64,000 nt of DNA from assembly GCA_004352715.1 (NCBI GenBank), contig SCFE01000090.1, positions 1,448,080 to 1,512,079 of the forward strand, in the 5' to 3' direction. This document shows positions 11,113 through 22,300 of this stretch, piece after piece (position 1 is the stretch's first letter; each line of letters opens with the position of its first letter). The notes under the pieces are model-generated. The model made no database searches and was not told the DNA's origin. It worked only from the letters and a program-made list of their open reading frames with translations. Made by a program: the position numbers and the translations under genes. The DNA is from Hofstenia miamia. Its lineage: Eukaryota; Xenacoelomorpha; Acoela.

Positions 11113-13387
11113 GTCTCTTCTTTCTACTGACTACATGGCTGTTTAGATGGGAAAAGTGAGGGCTAAGACAAGAAACTTATAATAGAAATCAGCAGATCAC
11201 ATCTAACAGGAGTCTAAAATTTGTTGGGCATTGCAAGAATTGAAGAAAATGCAAACCAAATTGTAGTGAACACGCCGCATTGAAGATATGCATAGGATGA
11301 AACCAATTGAAAACAAATCGGCAATGAACAAAATTGTCTACAAAACAAAAAAATCAAACTTGTGTTAACTATAGAATATTATTCAGGAAGATGATGTTAA
11401 GAATCTCATAAAGAAGTTAACTTCAAACAGCATTCAGCCCCGCGCCCTCTGAATTTACCCAAGCAAATCTCAATGGGTTTGCAATATCTTTCTCAATTAA
11501 TATCGACCACTTGTGTATGAAAAAAAATATTTTGATCAATATTAAATAGACTATACATAATGATGTCAGAAAAACCTGTTTGGTGGTATGAAGATTTCCA
11601 TGTCATGGAAAAATATGGCATTTTGCTCGAAAATTATATTTTTAAATCAAGTTTTATCTCAGAAAATCTGCTATCCAGAAAAATCTGATAAACAAGTTAA
11701 ATTTTACCCTAACTGCAACAGTAACAAGACAGTATCAATTTGTATAAAATGCAAACAGCCAGTTTGTGGACAGGGTCTTAGTATCACACATGCGATATGT
11801 ATATAGATTACTTGTTACGTAGTGATTTAAACATGTATTTTTTGTTTGTTTTACAAATAGGAAAAAATTCTTTAAGAGATATATAAAATAGTCAGAATAA
11901 TGCAGTTCATAGTGCAATGCAAAAATTTACTAGAACTTGGGTCAATTAACACACCTTGTCCTTCTAGGTATAAGTGAAAAGGAAACTTTCTAGAATAGTT
12001 CTTGTAAGTTAAGTTTTACATGAATAATGAGCATGCAAAAATATTAAAGTAAAAAAATGTCAGAAAATTCTATTGTAAATTAATTGTATGCCAGTAATGA
12101 ACCTTTTGCAAATGGTCAATTCGCCCGCTTGGGCCTTCTAGTGAAAATCTCATTACTATGCTAGTTTTTGTTAGATTTCATATCAATGTAATGGAAATTT
12201 TACAAATGGTCAATGTCAATATTTCTGAACCTTCTGAGTGCATTCTTGCAATTGTGAATGTTTTAGCTAATAGTTAGTGTTTGTGTAATTCAATAACAAG
12301 TTATCGCATTTTCAAAAAATGACATTATTCACATTACGCCAAAAATGAGTATGTATGTGTAGTTCGAAATTTATTGATTACAATATTCAAGGATTACAGT
12401 GCAAACTATGGATTAATTCCGTTTGAGATTAATTACAACTCAATATTTTATAAGCCATAAATAAGGCGGCCTTTTTCAATATTTTCATTTAGGCTTTGCT
12501 TTTATACAATATTATTTTTTAGAGCTTAAAAAATATTAAAAATATCCGACGTGCTCACTAAATCGAATCATCAAATACATTTATTCATTTGTACATTAAT
12601 AATTGATATGTTAGAATCTCGAAGTACCCGATTCCCAAAGAATCCTAAGCATGGGAACCAGCACGTCTTCCTATTACTGTCTTCAGATGATCGCCTGCAT
12701 AAATGAAGTTCTGGTAAAATATTGTTTTAAGTTTTAAATTTTCATAATGTTTTTAGGTATTAGACGCTCGTCAAAAGAATGAAAACTCAACAATAAGACA
12801 AAACATTTGCATATTTTCGATGTTGTAAATGATATTTAAATGTTTTGTTCGAATCTTTATAGAATAGTAAAAGATATATAGAACTTGCAAATCTTGCAGA
12901 TAATTGTATAATTTTCAAAATTTTACACAATTATACCACAAAAACTTGCAAATATTTGCAAGTATACCACAAAAACTTGCAAATCTTGTGGATATTTTGT
13001 AAAACTTGCAAAGTTTTGTATAAATACTTTGTAAGTTTTTGCATAATACTTACAAATACTTTTTAAGTTTTGCAAGTTTCAGTTTGTTGGTATTTCAAAG
13101 CAACATTTTTATACAGCGAACAGTTTGATTGAAGGCAACAAATTATGAAGTACTTTTGTATAATACTAATATAATGAAAATATATTTCACAAAACCTTAC
13201 CATAAAGCATTCGTTATCAGCATAGTAGACACTTTGCTAAAGGTGCAATGGTTAATATATATTTCAAAAACACAAAAATATTAATTCGTTTTACAGAGAA
13301 AAATAATTAATCTTTTTTTCAGTTATAAAATTCTATCAAAATCTGAAGTTTTGAAAATAGCATTCTAAATATATATATATATATATA
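11029..13387 (+). repeat. Right arm of the 2.3-kb inverted repeat
   Basis: Reverse complement of 5,487-7,828. It carries an extra roughly 30-base duplication around 12,945-12,975 (two copies of ACCACAAAAACTTGCAAAT) and lacks the 16-base insertion of the left arm. It ends in a TA microsatellite at 13,368-13,387, the point at which the left arm meets a gap. Confidence 0.9.
11701..11806 (+). pseudogene. piggyBac-type transposase C-terminal zinc-finger fragment
   Basis: The + frame ends in a cysteine cluster C-x8-C-x2-C-x4-C followed by H and C (CIKCKQPVCG, then SITHAIC) and a stop. piggyBac transposases end in a cysteine-rich finger of the form C..C......C.KC..P.C...H, so a decayed piggyBac tail is the best reading. 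Upstream sequence in this frame shows no preserved catalytic DDD region. Confidence is limited because only about 30 residues match. Confidence 0.45.
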
Positions 13388-13558
13388 GTTTTTGCGATAA
13401 AATTAACCGTATTTGAAATTAAAAATATAACAATTCAATGGCCATTATGGCCGTGGGGATAACGTGTGGATCTTCATCCAACCAAATATACAATGTCTCC
13501 CTCCTTTTTTAACAACTTATCCGCCAAATCCTTACTTTATATTTATTGATCATTTCCA

Positions 13559-13927
13559 CCGTTTACACGAGATGCGAAGTTGCTAAATTCGGCGTAGTAT
13601 CCAATGCGGCACCATTTATTGATCAAAATTGTTTTTTATAGATTTTATTAACCCGAGTTTACACTTAGTAAAATATATATTTTTAGTGAAGTTATGTGGT
13701 TACATACAAGGTCGAACGCCAATCACAATTGAAAAAAGCAAACAAAATGATTGACAAGTTGTTTATCTATCACTACTACGGCTTGATGCGGAGGAGTGAA
13801 TTCTACTAGGGAGGAGCAATTAAATCGAGATAATGCTACTACTAAAGCGGAGCTCGTGTAGACGCCCTTAAAGCGGCTAGGCGCATCATTCGCTTTTTAC
13901 CGGATCATCCGCCTCGTGTAAACGGCC
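13559..13927. repeat. MITE-like element with CCGTTTACACGAG ends
   Basis: CCGTTTACACGAG at 13,559 is repeated in reverse complement at 13,913-13,925 (CTCGTGTAAACGG), enclosing about 370 bases. Sub-terminal GCGG-rich words near both ends add to the pairing. No coding sequence inside; consistent with a non-autonomous DNA transposon. Confidence 0.65.
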
Positions 13928-13974
13928 CTATTATCACATTTTAATGTTATTTTTCATTAATCCAATAGACTGTG

Positions 13975-14162
13975 TACATAGACTATGCGCAAAGAATTAT
14001 ATCAATGTGCATAAAATTGTCACAACGAATTATAATCAACACATTAAACATTGTGAGATTGAAATGCTATATGATACTAGCAGTGGGATCATAGGCCTAA
14101 TGGGTTTGGATTTAGAAAAGTTTAATCCCTCAGAACCCCATGTTGTACATATTATAGCGTAG
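13975..14162 (+). CDS. Candidate 3'-terminal exon of an unknown + strand gene
   Basis: After an acceptor-like CCAATAG, an open frame of about 62 codons runs to a TAG, followed within 20 bases by AATAAA. The peptide (CVHRLCAKNYINV ... IGLMGLDLEKFNPSEP) has mixed composition and richer codon use than its AT-rich surroundings. I do not recognise the family and see no upstream + strand exon. It may be a genuine last exon, a processed fragment or a chance frame. Confidence 0.3.
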
Positions 14163-14500
14163 ATACATACTCAATTTGAATAAATACTATAAGGTTAATT
14201 TTCATCTCTTATTTCTTCATTGCAATCTACAAATGTTGATCTAAATAACTGTTCTGCAATCATCATTTAACACATAGAAGATTATTTCATGAGGCCAACT
14301 TTTGTTCCAAAAATTTTTGTGCATATGCCCACATCTCAACTAAGCTAAGAATGAACATAGATTATTATGTAATATTTATTTTTATCTCTTCAATAGGAAA
14401 GAAAGGAAGAATAAAATATTTCGATTAAACTATGTTTGGGTGTCTGTTTTGACATAGGTCTATCAAATATTTAAATTACAGAAATAAATTTCCATCAGAG

Positions 14501-14837
14501 TTGCACACTGGCCGGCTGCCCTGCAGGCTTTAAAGGCCGTATTTTTGAAGGCCTTAACGGCCATAAAAAATAGGAATTAAGATATGTTTCTCCCAATTAC
14601 ATATTAACCTTTTAAATTAATGTAAATACTGCAACTAATGTAGCTACTGAAAGTAACGTTAGTGTAAAAATGAATCCATTGAAAATAAATGTCTCTTCCT
14701 AGGTACTATGCAAAATGCATAGGAAATAAGTCGTAGCAAGGAAACAACTGCAACACGTAGCAGGCCTCTACAGGCCATCCAGATTGTTTGCATTCCGGCC
14801 GGCTCAGGCCACAAAATTCTGCAGGCCCAGTGTGAAA
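14501..14837. repeat. MITE-like element with CACACTGG ends
   Basis: TTGCACACTGGCC at 14,501 pairs with the reverse complement of GGCCCAGTGTGAAA at the right end (TTTCACACTGGGCC). Inside are many GGCC/CCGGCC words against an AT-rich background. The CACACTGG termini resemble hAT-type elements, but no 8-base target duplication was found. Confidence 0.5.
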
Positions 14838-16772
14838 TACTGATTTACAACCGTATCTCCACTATTACTACCAATAGGAATTTAATGGCAAACGTGATGA
14901 CAATATATATTAAAAACATTAGTAATAGCAAAATATAATTTAATTTTAGCTCTATAAAACTAGTATTTTATGCATAACTTCCAGTGTAATTGAATAAACT
15001 ATTGATGATAAATCAGATAAAATAGATCTTCTTGTAATTATTAAATAGAATTAAATTTCATCAATAGTTAGAAGTGCGTGGTAATTGATTTTTTAAAATG
15101 CGAAAAAATTTTATCAAGCAGAGAACTTTGATGTATGAAAATGACTTTTACAATCTCAAGAATTGGCAATTTTTTAGGTAAGTTTTCCCAACTCAAGAGT
15201 GTTTTGCCAAACTTTTGCCCAATGGGTACCCACTTTAGAAAAAACTTGCCCCACCCTGCCCTACTTTTATTTCTGACTTTAACAAGATTTCAATCTGAGT
15301 TGAACATTAAAAATCTTAGCCCGACCCTACTGCATTCCGATTCGAGCCAGATCCGATCTGTTTTACAATAATGATTGCAACTATGCTATTCCACGCCAAT
15401 TGCACTCATCATCTTTAGTAAAAGGTGAAGATTGTTTCATTTCCATATTTTAATGAAAAAGTGCAGGCAGGACAACTTTCGGATTTCCAATTTTTGTGAA
15501 TTATGAACTTTGAAATTGCACTGAACCTTCTGGCAATCAACAGTATATAAGAAATCTTTCAATTCCAGCTGCCAAATAACACAGAAGTAATGAGTTTTGT
15601 TGGCAAGAAACTATCCGTTTATTGTGCGAAATCGGAGTGAAGATTACCTGAAAAATTCTATATCAACTTTCTTAATATTCTATATAAAATTGCCCATTTT
15701 GTGATAAATCGTGGTTAAGGTTAGGTCTCATTGGCAAAAGCAATTATGAGTTCCTAACCGGAAAAACTCTTTATCACGACTTTGAATTCTGCAATGTTTC
15801 GCATTAGGTTCCTGCTAACTTTGAATTTTTAACATATGAATAACAGATCTGAATAGGTTGGTATTCCTTTTATTGGGTGGTATACTGTACAGTTGTAGGT
15901 TACAATATATGTTAATGATGAAAAATTCAGTTGCATATTCACATTCAAAAATCTTTATAATTGTTCAAATATATGCAACTTGAGTTTCCAATCTGAATAG
16001 AATGATTCATGCAATATTTACACATATACTGGTGAATATGTCGTAATGCAATGTTGAAAATTGCATTGCTTGAAGTCTCCCATAGACTAATCACTTTTTC
16101 ATTGAACATTTGGATATTTGAATAATTTTTCAATTCTCTTAGTACCTAATTTTCAAGCAATCAGGAGGTCTAAAGCTTCTAAATCTAACACTCTAAGCAT
16201 TCGGTATGGGAAATAGGACTCTGCGGGACCAAAATTTCAATTGTTTTAGACCCACTTAGTGTTATTATTTGTCCCAGACTCGTCTCATCACAGTCCCAAG
16301 ACATAACTCTTTGACCCAAATTTGCAAAAATTTATTAGTAATATTCTGAAATGTAAAATCGCAGTTTCTTTATTTTATCCCAGTCGAATGCTAGCCTAGT
16401 CCCATAAAAAATATTGCCCCAGGTCCTGCTTCGATGCAAAGCCCAAGCTCAAATCCAAGAAGTGACTCACTTTGTATAAAATATTGGTGAAATTCAGGAT
16501 CCAAATTGTGATGGTTTTGTTATACATTTAAATGGTTGAAGTTGTTAAATTAAAACAGTTACTGTCGTTGGCCAAATGTGTGAAGAAGAAAACCATTTTC
16601 TGTGTCCAACTAAACTGTCTGGAAAGAGACAATTTCGAAAGTAGACAAGCTCATGATTTAAGTGGCATTTAGCTCTCCACAATGACCAGTAGATAAACTG
16701 TGCAAAATGCAATTGGCATTTATTTCGGTATGCTTTCAAAATGCGTTCAATACTTAGAGTGTAAGTTTTTGT
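14838..16772. other. Non-coding stretch with low-complexity GC words
   Basis: No gene recognised. Around 15,190-15,365 and 16,220-16,450 short motifs such as CCCACCCTGCCCTA and GTCCCA recur, a texture typical of old interspersed repeats. An open + frame at 15,135-15,371 falls in this and is not convincing as a protein. Confidence 0.5.
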
Positions 16773-16794
16773 TAGTTATATAGGTGTTGAAACG

Positions 16795-17767
16795 AGGACG
16801 CAGTAAGGTTCTGGGAGAATGTATGGAGAAGTGCGGGACCAGAGATAGAGAGTGAGCAGATGCAGAAGGAATTCAGGCAAGCAGAAGAAGTAATGATAAC
16901 TGCAAAGGCAGAGATGAGGTACATGGGTATTGGCTGAAGAAGTTCACAAGTGTTCATGAGAGACTAGCAGTAGCATTGGAGGAGTGTGTGGTGATTAGGT
17001 GTCCAGAGTTGATGGATGTAGGAAGGACATTTTTGATACAGAAGAACCCAAAGAAAAGCAGTAAGTCAAGCAACTTCAGGCCAAATACATGTCTACCAAG
17101 AACTTGGGAATTGCTAACTTCTATGATTTCAAGTAGGCTGGCATGTTACTTAGAACAGAACAGGTTGATACCAGAAGAGCAGAAGAGATGTAGGACAAAG
17201 ACGAGAGGATGTAAAGATCCGTTGGTAATAGACCAGGCAGTGGTGGAGAATTCTAGAAGAAGGAAGACAAACTTAGCAATGGCATGGATAGACTACAGGA
17301 AGGCATATGACAGCATTTCACATAGGTGGGTATTGAGGACGCTAGAGGCCAATGGAGTTTCACGGAAATGGGTTGAGTTTCTAGAGAGGGAGATGGGAAA
17401 GTGACAGACTGAGATAGATGGCCACAGGTTGAGGTTTAGGCGAGGCATATTCCAGGGAGACAGCTTAGCACCACTACTGTTTGTAGTTAGCTTAATCCCT
17501 ATCACAGAAAAGTTAAAGGAGACAGGCATAGGGTACAATATGCAAAAGAATGGTAGAGCAGTGAGTCACCTGTGGTACATGGAAGACCTGAAGATGTTGC
17601 AGAAGAAAGTGGAAACATTGGAGAAGTCAAGCAGAGATTCAGGGTTAGAATTTGGATTAGGAAAGTGTGCGGCAGTGACAATGACTAGAAGTAAGTGTAT
17701 GGATGGGGATGGTTTAAGGACGAGCAGTGGAGATAACATTGAGGAAGTCAAAAAGGGGTACAAGTAA
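16795..17767 (+). pseudogene. Reverse transcriptase domain of Dong/R4-like element
   Basis: Two main frames, 16,976-17,404 and 17,429-17,767, are separated by a stop at 17,402. RT motifs can be followed: the fingers block with 'PNTCLPRTWELLTSM', motif A AWIDYRKAYDS with its catalytic aspartates, motif B RGIFQGDSLAPLLF, and motif C as YMEDLK. Motif C should read x-x-D-D; here the first Asp is Glu, which should abolish polymerase activity. The region after it (GLEFGLGKCA) matches motif D. It continues with a frameshift into the thumb region at 17,770-18,060. Upstream, 16,795-16,936 encodes the linker (RFWENVWRS) before another stop. Confidence 0.85.
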
Positions 17768-18227
17768 TTAAGAGTGATAGAGAGGGACAGAACAGATCAT
17801 GAGGAAATGAAGATGAGGCTAAGAAAAGAATACAAGAGGAGAGTAAGGAAGGTTTTACATACAGAAGTCAGCATTGAATGGGCAGACTATTATAAAAGCA
17901 ATAAATACATGGACGATATCAGTGTTGAGATATTCGGCAGGAATAGTTAGGTGGAACAAGAATGAACTTAGGGAGATAGACAGAGAGACATGAAAGATAC
18001 TAGCAGCAGAGAAAGCGTGCAACTTAAATGGAGATGCTGATAGGTTGTACATCACAAGGCATATAGGAGGGAAAGGACTGCTAAGTATGGAGGAAACTGT
18101 AGAAGCAGAAGCACTAGGGCTAAATAAATACGTAGAAGCACAACCTAGAGAGTCACTACTAGAGGTCATTAAGGATTTAAGGAAGATAAGAACTGAGACT
18201 GAAGGAAGGACAGCATACTAGAGTAGG

Positions 18228-18941
18228 ATGGAATTAGAGAGAGAAACAAGGTATAGGCAGAAGGCAATGCATGGAGAATACTGGAGGAACACAGAAAAAT
18301 GTGACAGAGAAGAAAGCAACAAGTGGTTAGAGAAAGCAGGACTAAAAAGAGAAACAGAAGCACTGTTAATGGCAGCAAAGGAGCAAGCAATAAGAACAAA
18401 CTGGGTGAGGAAGCATATAGACACAAGAGTAGAAGTAAGTGATAAGTGTAGGCTATGAAAGAAAGAGGCCGAGACATTAGATCATCTGATAGCAGGGCGT
18501 GAGAATGAGTATAAGTTTAGGCATGACAAGGTGGGACAAATGGTACATTGGAGATTGAGCAGGCAGCATGGGTTAGAAGCAGGAGACAAGTGGTATGAGC
18601 ACAAGCCACATGGAGTCATAGAGAATGAGAAAGTTAAGATACTGTGGGACTTCAACATACAGACAAGCAACATGATAGAATCACGGAGGCCAGATATAAT
18701 AGTGGTAAACAAAGAGAAAAGGTTGGGAACAGTGCTAGACATTGCAGTACCAAAGGACAGAAACGTAGAAAGCAAGGAGAAAGAGAAGATAGACAAGTAC
18801 ATGGAGTTGGCAGAGGAAATAGAAAGGCTGTGGATGTTAAAGAAGGTTGAAGTAGTCCCAGTAGTAGTAGGAGCACTAGGAGCTGTGAGGAGGAAGCATA
18901 CTTGGAGGAGTTGGGAGTACCAAAGTGTGGAGGAGCAGTAG
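18228..18941 (+). pseudogene. Zinc finger and restriction-like endonuclease of Dong/R4-like element
   Basis: The frame 18,228-18,458 ends in SDKCRL followed by TGA; the next frame continues with KKEAETLDHLIAGR. In relatives this is a C-x2-C...H-x-x-x-G-C finger, so the stop replaces the second cysteine, and the final cysteine is Arg. The same TGA is present in the other copy. The endonuclease follows: RRPDIIVV (about 18,684), then LDIAVPKDRN and KEKEKIDKYMEL, the PD...D...K core of the PD-(D/E)xK fold that nicks target DNA. It ends with VVPVVVGALGAV. Reading frame 18,531-18,941 is open, so this domain is better kept than the RT. Confidence 0.85.
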
Positions 18942-19060
18942 CACAGAAGGCAGCATTGTTAGGAACAACTAGAGTCTTGAGGAAAGCTCTAAGACTCTCT
19001 GAGAACTGGTGAGTTCCCCGAGCTGAGAGGGATACCAGCATGAAAGCTGTGAGAAAAAAT

Positions 19061-19084
19061 GTAATAATAATAATAATAATAATA
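19061..19084 (+). repeat. (TAA)n tail of the retrotransposon
   Basis: About eight TAA units directly after the element's 3' untranslated region (GTGAGAAAAAATG). Either the pre-existing target or the tail made during insertion. Confidence 0.9.
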
Positions 19085-19176
19085 GGTAAACAATAATTGT
19101 AATACAAAAGTTATATAATAGGGGGAAATATGCAGCGATAATTTTTAGACAGTACGTTTTTAATTATTACAAAATT

Positions 19177-19373
19177 GGCTACCTGAAAAGCCTGGGTATT
19201 TGGTGTATTAGGAGGCAGGTCTGATGTAAATAAGTCAATATTTCGACATTTCACAAGCATAAACACCACGAAGATCAAAAGTAAGATAACAACCGCAGTT
19301 ACAACGCTTCCGACGAGAGCTACACTCTTTAGACTTTTTGGTCCTTCTCTGCGAGATAACATTGGCATAGTAT
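19177..19373 (-). CDS. Exon 14: transmembrane segment and start of the cytoplasmic tail
   Basis: 197 nt, acceptor TATATAG, donor GTAGCC. After a basic juxtamembrane REGPKSLKS comes a 24-residue hydrophobic helix (VALVGSVVTAVVILLLIFVV...) and a K-C-R stop-transfer, then IDLFTSDLPPNTPNTQAFQ. The exon could end at 19,177 with a codon boundary, or the frame could read through 28 more codons to a stop at 19,111. The donor is not the strongest and no downstream exon was recognised, so both are open. Confidence 0.8.
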
Positions 19374-22300
19374 CTATATAAATAAATTTAAAAAACAAGA
19401 AAAATTAAATAAATTGTTACTACTTAAATTAAAATGAATTATAAACCATTTGAAGATTTCGTAGAAATGATCAACAACTATTAATAGGATATTCGCAATA
19501 CAATAGACAGCATTAAATTGGCATTGAACAATTACAATTCATTTCTTGTAACACTGAGAACTTACCCATAAGAATGGTTAAGAAACGAACATATTCATTT
19601 GATAAGAACCTTGATTAAATGTGTTATACATATACTTTAAACCTGCTAAGAAAAAACAAATCTCCAAAATTGAAATTGCTTTTAATAGATGTAACAGAGT
19701 CATTGTCATTATCTATTTTATGTTATATTCTAAAATATAATGTAGTAATAAATAATATTTACCATTACAATCTCTTCCAGTTTTACCTTCAGGGCATTGA
19801 TGATTACATCTAAATTTTTCAAAAAACTTAATAATAAAAAACGCTTTCGCAATTATATATGATATGATATCTTTGATTGAACTTTTATTTAATGTAATAC
19901 CTTATTATAAATTACGTAATAGCCATGCCTTCTGCTAGAAAAGAACTATAAGATGCAGTGACGCTCTAAGGTAGGGTAAGAGAAGACAGCATGTAAGGGT
20001 GAAGCTATATAACTTATAGCAGAAGTAGAATAATAGGTTTATGATATAGATAGATATATATATAGATAGATATATAGATAAACTTTAGATCTATATTTAT
20101 GTTATTGTACATTCTGGCCTTTCAATGCACATCAAATTGACTTTGAAATGCAGAAAATGCTTGTTTATCATTAGTGGCCTCATTACATTTGGATGTAGCT
20201 TTTCAATTATCGAAAAAACAAAATGTTTCAAAAAGCATGGAAATGCTTAAAATAGCATCTTTGATTTGGTTACCTAAAGTATTTTGTTACATTAAATACT
20301 GACCTACAGCGAATGAATTTTCAGGCTCATTTTCGTTCATATTACTGCAAATAGCTAAGCTGTGATTACAGTAGGCTTTGGTTGCTTGCATAGGCGTGCG
20401 CAGGATTTTCTGACATAGGAACATGTAGTAGTGTTCAAGTGAGTAACAAAAACGGAGAGACGCCCCGAGCAAATTTTTGAAAATATTGAAAAAATATACC
20501 TTAGACATGCATTTCACGACATTATTGAAAGCAATGTTGCAAGTTATTGAAATAAAAAAATGTATATGCTGATTTTGCTTTTTTGCTTTATTGTTCAGGA
20601 GGAGTTACCTAACCTTTCAGAGGGGTTCGTCCCCCTAACCTTCCCGTGGTTACGGGCCTGTCGCAATTTGAGAAAAATAGTCAGATATTAACTTTAAAAT
20701 AGCATATGTGTTTTCTTAAACTTAACCATTTACTTACAGTGCCCCTGTGTAGCCAGCTTTGCAAATGCATTTACCAAATTCCTCATCACATGTTTTGGTA
20801 TTTTTGGAAATACATTCACAAGTTTCTGCGCAATCAAGACCAAATTTATTTGGAGGACATGAAGATTGACATTCAACTCCGATATATCCAGGCTTGCAAA
20901 TACAAGCGCCTGTAATTTTGTTGCAATCATCTGAAGTGTTGTAGTTACAGCTACAGTGTTGATTGCACGTTGGTCCATATAATAATTTCTTGCAAACTAA
21001 AAATTTCCTTGGCATTATTATTATAGGGGATTTCAATAAAGTTGAGGAGTGTTCCCGATACTTAATTCACAAATGGTAGTTATTGCGGCAAAAACAATTG
21101 ATATAATATATAAGGTATTTATTTAAATGGCACCAGAATAGACGCAGACCTTGATTCCTAACTATTCTTCGTTTCTGCAAGTTAATTCCATAAATAAAAG
21201 TGTTGATAATTTTTTAGTGGCAGCAGACGAATGTATGGCGATACGTGTCCAGTCGAGCTTCAAGATGTTAAGAGTATTGTATGTCTGAAAAATCGATGAA
21301 TCCGTGCCATTGTAGCTCCGTACTATTTTTGATATCATGAAAATATTGTTTGCTTGATGCAATAAATGGTTGCTTAGTGTTGTACTGAATGGTCCGCTTT
21401 TCCTAGATCATTTCAATGTAATTAACAATCTCATTGTAGATATTCAATTTCCTCAATCATATTCGATTTAGTACAGTAGAAAAAGCATAGATTTCTACAA
21501 CCCATCTTTGCAGAGGTCATATCTACAATGTTTTCAAACTGAGATGATTATCTGATGTAAAAATTGTTGAGACTGCTGAGGGGTGTTTAAAGCATTCGGT
21601 TGTTAAATATAAAGTCTTGGGTGGCTGTGAACCCAAAGGAAAGAAATGTAGAAAACAAAACGAAAGATATATAAAATTGAACAAGTTTAGGTTGCTGTGT
21701 AACTTTATTAGCAATTGGTTTCCACAGTTTAATATACTGGAACAATAACAGGTTGCTAACAGGTAAGACTTGATTTGATTACGAAGCCAGAATATTGAAA
21801 ATATTCTGAAATTTTTTGTCCTTCATCTTTATTGCTATTAAATCTAATAAACCTATGAATTTAAGTTGTTTGTCAAAAAAATTGCGTAGGTACTGCTTTG
21901 GACGAATTTTCTTCATATTTTGAAATGATATATTTCATTAGACATAGCCAACTGCTATTCAGTTTGAAAACTCATTACAGCGGTTCAAATGTTTAAAAAC
22001 CAAACAAAAAAATTCATATACGTGGGTGACATTTCCAATTTAAAATAAAATAGAGACCTTAAAGCCTTAGCTTTGAACTGACGTCAACGATGCTTCAAAT
22101 TTCAATTTATCAGCTTTTCCGTTTCCTTGTGTAACAAATAGTGGACTGTTAAACTTAAATTATAAAATAAATGAAATAAAATTAATTATAAGAACAATTC
22201 AATTCATAAAATTTTAAAAATATTTTATGAATCAACGGTCTTTGGCATATTTGCTCAAATTTCCATGCATGTCAAAATAGAATTTAATTGCCCTAATTGT

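Larger units (their letters stand above)
16773..19085 (+). mobile_element. 5'-truncated Dong/R4-like non-LTR retrotransposon
   Basis: The element carries a decayed reverse transcriptase (16,795-17,767) and a C-terminal endonuclease region (18,228-18,941), then a 3' untranslated part and a (TAA)n tail at 19,061-19,084. A restriction-like endonuclease placed after the RT defines the R2/R4/NeSL group, and Dong elements are known for integrating in TAA repeats. The second copy at 25,836-27,122 shares the 3' end and the TAA tail. The 5' end is truncated, as usual for these elements, and several stops and frameshifts make it inactive. It sits on the strand opposite to the EGF gene, about 90 bases beyond the transmembrane exon. 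Confidence 0.85.

Noticed and set aside
5487-13387. A foldback transposon with 2.3-kb inverted termini
   Set aside because: Collinearity of the whole left block in reverse and contig breaks at a TA run and an N make misassembly the simpler reading; not fully excluded.
15135-15371. 78-codon + strand frame
   Set aside because: It overlaps a repeat-like low-complexity stretch and has no recognised motif.
18169-19107. Several serine/leucine-rich minus-strand open frames
   Set aside because: They are antisense shadows of the Dong-like retrotransposon frames, as are the + strand frames over 26,007-26,816.
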